This document shows, one piece after another, positions 60,630 through 64,000 of a DNA stretch of 64,000 bases (its first letter is position 1; each line of letters starts with the position of its first letter). The position numbers were made by a program, and so were the translations under genes. A model generated the notes under the pieces. It was not told where the DNA came from. It saw only the letters and a program-made list of their open reading frames with translations, and made no database searches. Source of the stretch: Streptomyces katrae (GTDB lineage: Bacteria; Actinomycetota; Actinomycetes; Streptomycetales; Streptomycetaceae); contig NZ_JNZY01000010.1 of NCBI RefSeq assembly GCF_000717655.1, positions 1 through 64,000 of the forward strand, given 5' to 3'.

Positions 60630-61544
60630 GTGATCGACCCCCGCCGGCTGCGCATTCTGCGGGCCGTGGCGGACCACCGTACGGTGACCGCCGCGGCCGC
60701 AGCCCTGTACCTCACCCCCTCCGCGGTCTCCCAGCAGCTCGCCGCGCTGGAGCAGGAGACCGGGCACGTGCTGCTGACCCGCAGCGGCCGGGGGGTACGG
60801 CTGACGGCGGCCGGCGAAATCCTGCTGGGACACGCCCACGAGGTCCTCGCCCAGCTGGAGCGAGCCGAAGCCGAGCTCGCGGCGTACGCGGGAGGCGCGG
60901 CGGGCGAGGTCACGGTGGCCGCCTTCGCCACCGGCATCGCCGAGGTCCTCGCCCCCGCGATCGCCCGCCTGGCCCGCGAGCACCCCGGAATCCGCCTGCG
61001 GGTCCGGGACGCGGAAGGCGACCAGAGCCTGCCGCTGCTGCTGGACGGCGAAGCCGACCTCGCGCTGGCGGTCGAGTACCGCGGCGCCCCGGGCGCCGAC
61101 GACGGCCGCCTCTCGGTCCTACCGCTGTACGCGGAGCCCTTCGACGCGGTGCTCCCCTCCGGGCATGTCCTGGCCGACTTCCCCGACGTGTCGCTGGCGG
61201 ACCTGTCCGAGGCGGACTGGGTGGGGCAGTATCCCGGGAACCCGTGCCACGACGTGACCCTGCTGGCCTGTGAACTGGCGGGCTTCCAGCCCCGGTTCGT
61301 GCACTCCTCGGATGATTTCCGTGCTGTGACGGCACTGGTGGGAGCCGGGGCGGGGGTGGCCCTCGTCCCGCGCTCGGCGCTGCGGGGCATGGACCTCAAG
61401 GAGGTCCAGGTCCGCCCGGTGGCCGGCTCGGCGCCCACCCGAAGGGTCTTCGCGGCAACCCGCCGCGGTGCGGAATCCCACCCCCTGATCGCCCCGGTCC
61501 TGGGAGCTCTGGCCGAGGAGGCGGGCCGGCTGCCGACGCACTGA
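60630..61544 (+). CDS. LysR-family transcriptional regulator
   Basis: A 304-residue regulator. HTH: RRLRILRAVADHRTVTAAAA then ALYLTPSAVSQQLAALEQET, followed by RSGRGVRLTAAGEILL. The effector-binding domain runs from about 90 to the end (GEVTVAAFATGIAEVLAPAI). It lies after tdh-kbl on the same strand with 285 bp between, and might regulate them or an unlinked target. GTG start, either from GGTGGGG or leaderless from the weak -10 GAGAAT at 60618-60623. Confidence 0.87.
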   Translation: MIDPRRLRILRAVADHRTVTAAAAALYLTPSAVSQQLAALEQETGHVLLTRSGRGVRLTAAGEILLGHAHEVLAQLERAEAELAAYAGGAAGEVTVAAFATGIAEVLAPAIARLAREHPGIRLRVRDAEGDQSLPLLLDGEADLALAVEYRGAPGADDGRLSVLPLYAEPFDAVLPSGHVLADFPDVSLADLSEADWVGQYPGNPCHDVTLLACELAGFQPRFVHSSDDFRAVTALVGAGAGVALVPRSALRGMDLKEVQVRPVAGSAPTRRVFAATRRGAESHPLIAPVLGALAEEAGRLPTH

Positions 61545-62180
61545 GGAGGGTGGAGGCCCGGCTCGGGGATACCGGGTCTGTGTGAGCGGGTCGGTGTGCG
61601 TCCGGGGCCGGGTTGCCCGGTCCTGCCCGTCACAGATGCCGACCGGGGTGCCCCGGCATCCGGAGTTCCCGTCCCGGGATCACGGATCCGGACCGGTGCC
61701 GGGGGCAGACCCCATTGCGCGGCCCGGCCGTGTCGAGGCATCCGTCTGCCCGTCACAGCTCGTCGAGGCGCTGGAACGCCGGCGCCCGGCGGGTGAGCGC
61801 GAGGAGGTCCTCGGGCTCGTCCTGGGCGGCCCGGTGCTCCACGGCCGCGGTGAACGCGTCGCGTACGGCGCCTGTCGGCAGTCGTACCTCCAGGCTGTCG
61901 GCAGGTCGGCCCGTCCTCGCGGCGGGCACCGGCAGCAAGCGTTCCCGCAACTCTCCGCGGAAGCGAGCCGGCGTGAACCGGGCGCGGGGACATCGCCCGT
62001 GAGGCGGAGGAGGGCGCGGCCGGGCTCTCGTCGGCGAGGCGCCGACCGGACATCGGCGTTGCGAACACGTACGAGACGCAATCCGCCGACGCCGTCGCCC
62101 GGGGCGAGCAGCACTGCGGCGACGGCACGCACGCGACGGGCCTGGCGGCCCTGCGGGAACGGTTCGTGCGGCAGCGCCGT
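61545..62180. other. 636-bp region with gene debris
   Basis: No intact gene is visible. The minus strand holds a probable C-terminal remnant (61753-61980, listed separately). The plus strand at about 61985-62165 reads protein-like DIAREAEEGAAGLSSARRRP, IGVANTYETQSADAVARGEQ and ATGLAALRERFVRQ without a start, and then runs into the DeoR stop region. Both suggest decayed genes. Confidence 0.5.
61753..61980 (-). pseudogene. C-terminal remnant of an unrecognised gene
   Basis: About 75 codons reading FTPARFRGELRERLLPVPAA, SLEVRLPTGAVRDAFTAAVE, then LALTRRAPAFQRLDEL and a stop at 61753-61755. Composition and codon use look coding; no start or conserved domain is visible. Family unknown. Confidence 0.35.
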
Positions 62181-62969
62181 CTACACCCGTCGTACTTCGA
62201 CTCCCGACGCTTCGAACTCCGCCGTCACCGCGTCCGACAGGCCCGTGTCCGTCACCAGCACGTCCACCGACTGCGTCGGGCAGATGCGGGCGAAGGCGCG
62301 GACCGCGAGTTTGCTGGAGTCCGCCGCGATGACCACCCGGCGGGCCCGTTCGCACAGCAGGCGGTTCATCGCGGCCTCGTCCTCGTGGCGGGTCGCCGCG
62401 CCGTCCGCCGGGTCGAAGGCGTCCACGCCGACGACCGCCGTGTCCATCGTGAGCTGGCCCAGCACCTGCTGGGCCAGCGGGCCGGTCAGCTCGTACGACT
62501 GGGGGCGGGCCACCCCGCCCGTCAGGACGATCTTGAACTGCGGTCTGATGACGAGCTCGCCCGCGATGTTGAGCGCGTTGGTCACCACCGTCAGCGCCGG
62601 CGAGCCCGTCGCCAGGTCAGGGCGGCCGGCCAGGGCACGGGCCACCTCCGTGGTCGTCGTGCCGCCGGTCAGGCCGATCACCTCGCCCGGCGTGATCAGC
62701 TCCGCCACCGCCTCGCTGATGCGCTGCTTCTCCGCGGCGCGGCGGGACGTCCGGTAGCGCAGGGGGAGTTCGTACGAGACGCCGTGGACCACCGCGCCGC
62801 CGCGCGTGCGGACCAGCAGCTGCTGCTCGGCCAGCTGGTCGAGGTCGCGGCGGATGGTCGCGGCGGACACGCCGAGGGCCTCCGCCGCCGGCTCGACCTC
62901 CACCTCGCCCCGCTCCACCAGCAGATCCAGCAGCGTCTGCCAGCGCTCCTTGCGGGTCATGGACCCCAC
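62181..62969 (-). CDS. DeoR/GlpR-family transcriptional regulator
   Basis: A 262-residue sugar-phosphate-responsive repressor. The N-terminal HTH reads LLVERGEVEVEPAAEALGVS then AATIRRDLDQLAEQQLLVRT, with RGGAVV following. The C-terminal DeoR sensor domain has IGLTGGTTTTEVARAL, LTVVTNALNIAGEL, IVLTGGVARPQS and VIAADSSKL. It is divergent from a SIS-domain gene and probably represses it in response to an amino- or deoxy-sugar phosphate. GTG 62969 has GAGGGGG 9 nt upstream; ATG 62960 is an alternative. Confidence 0.9.
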   Translation of the reverse strand: MGSMTRKERWQTLLDLLVERGEVEVEPAAEALGVSAATIRRDLDQLAEQQLLVRTRGGAVVHGVSYELPLRYRTSRRAAEKQRISEAVAELITPGEVIGLTGGTTTTEVARALAGRPDLATGSPALTVVTNALNIAGELVIRPQFKIVLTGGVARPQSYELTGPLAQQVLGQLTMDTAVVGVDAFDPADGAATRHEDEAAMNRLLCERARRVVIAADSSKLAVRAFARICPTQSVDVLVTDTGLSDAVTAEFEASGVEVRRV

Positions 62970-63044
62970 GGCGTTCGACCCCCTCGGGTGTGCTCCATCG
63001 GCCTACGCGTCGACATTAACTCAGGAGATCAACCCCCTGGGTGC

Positions 63045-63087
63045 TTGAAGTTGCGTGAAATGGGCCGCTACCTTGCAGGAAACTGCA
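63045..63087 (+). promoter_or_regulatory. SIS-gene promoter with start-site palindrome
   Basis: -35 TTGAAG (63045-63050), 18-bp spacer, -10 TACCTT (63069-63074). A perfect dyad TGCAG-GAAA-CTGCA (63074-63087) covers the predicted transcription start, a plausible operator for the divergent DeoR-family repressor. Confidence 0.65.
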
Positions 63088-63109
63088 CCCACCAGGCCAG
63101 GGAGCCACC

Positions 63110-64000
63110 ATGAGCCACGTCGCGTACGAGTTGGGCACTCAGCCCGAGTGCTGGGAGCGGGCCGCCGAACTGGCTCCGGTCCAGCGGGCGTTGCTGCCGC
63201 AGCCGGGGGAGCGTACCGCGATCGTCGGGTGCGGGACCTCGTACTACATGGCCCAGGCGGCCGCAGCCCTGCGCGAGGAGGCGGGCCAGGGGGAGACCGA
63301 CGCGTTTCCCGCCTCCGAGTTCCCCCGGCACCGCCGCTACGACCGGGTCGTCGCGCTGACCCGGTCCGGCACCACCACCGAGGTGCTGGACCTGCTGGCC
63401 GGGCTGCGGGACGCGGGTGTGCGGACGACCGCCGTCATCGGGGATCCGGCGACGCCGGTGATGACCCTCGCCGACGAGCTCGTCGTCCTCGACTTCGCCG
63501 ACGAGCAGTCCGTCGTGCAGACCCGCTTCGCGACCACCGCCCTGACCCTGCTCCGTGCCCACGTAGGCCGGCACACCTCGGCGGCCGTCGCCGACGCGCG
63601 CACCGCGCTCGCCGAGCCGCTGCCCGAACAGGCCGCGGGCCGCGGGCAGTTCACCTTCCTCGGCCGTGGCTGGAGCGTGGGCCTGGCGAACGAGGCCGCG
63701 CTGAAGATGCGGGAGGCCTCCCTTTCCTGGTCCGAGTCGTATCCGGCGATGGAGTACCGGCACGGGCCGATCAGCGTGACCGGGCCCGGCACCCTCACCT
63801 GGTCGCTCGGCGAGGCCCCCGAGGGGCTCGCCGAGCAGGTGCGGGCCACCGGCGGCCAGTGGGTGGCCGGGCGGCTCGACCCGCTCGCCGAGCTGGTACG
63901 GGTCCACCGGCTGGCGATCGCCGTCGCGGCCCACCAGGACCTGGATCCGGACCGGCCGCGGAACCTGACCCGCTCCGTGATCCTCACCGCCGGCGAGGAG
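63110..64000 (+). CDS. SIS-domain sugar-phosphate isomerase/deaminase (AgaS/GlmS-like), cut by window end
   Basis: The first 297 codons of a double-SIS protein. AIVGCGTSYYMAQAAAA and ALTRSGTTTEVLDLL form the first SIS domain; FLGRGWSVGLANEAALKMRE with EASLSWSESYPAMEYRHGPI form the second. The E-x-x-HGP motif is typical of glucosamine-6-phosphate-type isomerases and AgaS. No glutaminase domain precedes it, so it is not GlmS proper. Probable role: isomerisation or deamination of an amino-sugar phosphate in catabolism. ATG with GGGAG upstream; the reading frame is still open at position 64000. Divergent from the DeoR regulator. Confidence 0.88.
   Translation, partial: MSHVAYELGTQPECWERAAELAPVQRALLPQPGERTAIVGCGTSYYMAQAAAALREEAGQGETDAFPASEFPRHRRYDRVVALTRSGTTTEVLDLLAGLRDAGVRTTAVIGDPATPVMTLADELVVLDFADEQSVVQTRFATTALTLLRAHVGRHTSAAVADARTALAEPLPEQAAGRGQFTFLGRGWSVGLANEAALKMREASLSWSESYPAMEYRHGPISVTGPGTLTWSLGEAPEGLAEQVRATGGQWVAGRLDPLAELVRVHRLAIAVAAHQDLDPDRPRNLTRSVILTAGEE

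Noticed and set aside
1..64000. CRISPR arrays, rRNA, IS elements, prophage or integrase genes
   Set aside because: Searched by eye on both strands; no regularly spaced direct repeats, transposase or integrase motifs, or rRNA-like conserved blocks were found.

Overview
The window is about 72-73% G+C with strong third-position GC bias. It carries lineage-typical families (DUF6777, streptophobe and DUF4328 membrane proteins, SpoIIE-type phosphatases, a Ser/Thr kinase beside FHA-ABC genes), and many start codons sit 6-7 nt after a TAnnnT -10 box. All of this points to a Streptomyces or very close actinomycete chromosome. I see no tRNA, rRNA, CRISPR array, insertion sequence or phage module.

Layout. 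1-4200: a non-coding start, a glutamate-racemase-like gene, a decayed cytidine deaminase, an ADP-ribosylglycohydrolase, two gene remnants, and a VOC protein behind a SoxR-like MerR promoter. 4290-10800: membrane protein, apolipoprotein N-acyltransferase (lnt), NUDIX hydrolase, secreted trypsin-like protease, alpha/beta hydrolase, a GT39-like polytopic protein and an AAA+ ATPase remnant. 10815-19222: Ser/Thr kinase plus coupled membrane protein, Tm-1-like protein, NUDIX, CDF metal exporter, and an FHA-FHA-ABC exporter with a small partner. 19292-28644: streptophobe, DUF6777, PAS-GAF-PP2C-HATPase phosphatase, DUF4328 protein, and a secreted phosphodiester glycosidase with a collagen-like insert. 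28641-34742: molybdate operon (ModE-like regulator, modA, fused modBC), S4 RNA-binding protein, and dhaKLM.

34856-44750 is the most coherent block: GH15 glucosidase, GMC oxidoreductase, cyclase-family hydrolase, and an apparent operon SDR (glucose 1-dehydrogenase-like)-cydA-cydB-gluconokinase, with a divergent aldose 1-epimerase. I infer a possible non-phosphorylating glucose-to-6-phosphogluconate route wired to a cytochrome bd oxidase. 44901-56722: AlkB-like dioxygenase under a near-consensus LexA box, DUF1232, divergent MarR/DoxX with paired operators, a second GH15, APC transporter, MFS exporter coupled to a second SpoIIE phosphatase, LysR regulator and a methyltransferase. 56810-64000: an esterase-fold protein lacking its nucleophile serine, tdh-kbl threonine catabolism separated by two large hairpins, LysR regulator, gene remnants, and a divergent DeoR/SIS sugar-phosphate pair cut by the window end.

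Starts were chosen from Shine-Dalgarno sites, -10 boxes and family length. Functions rest on motif recognition without database searches.
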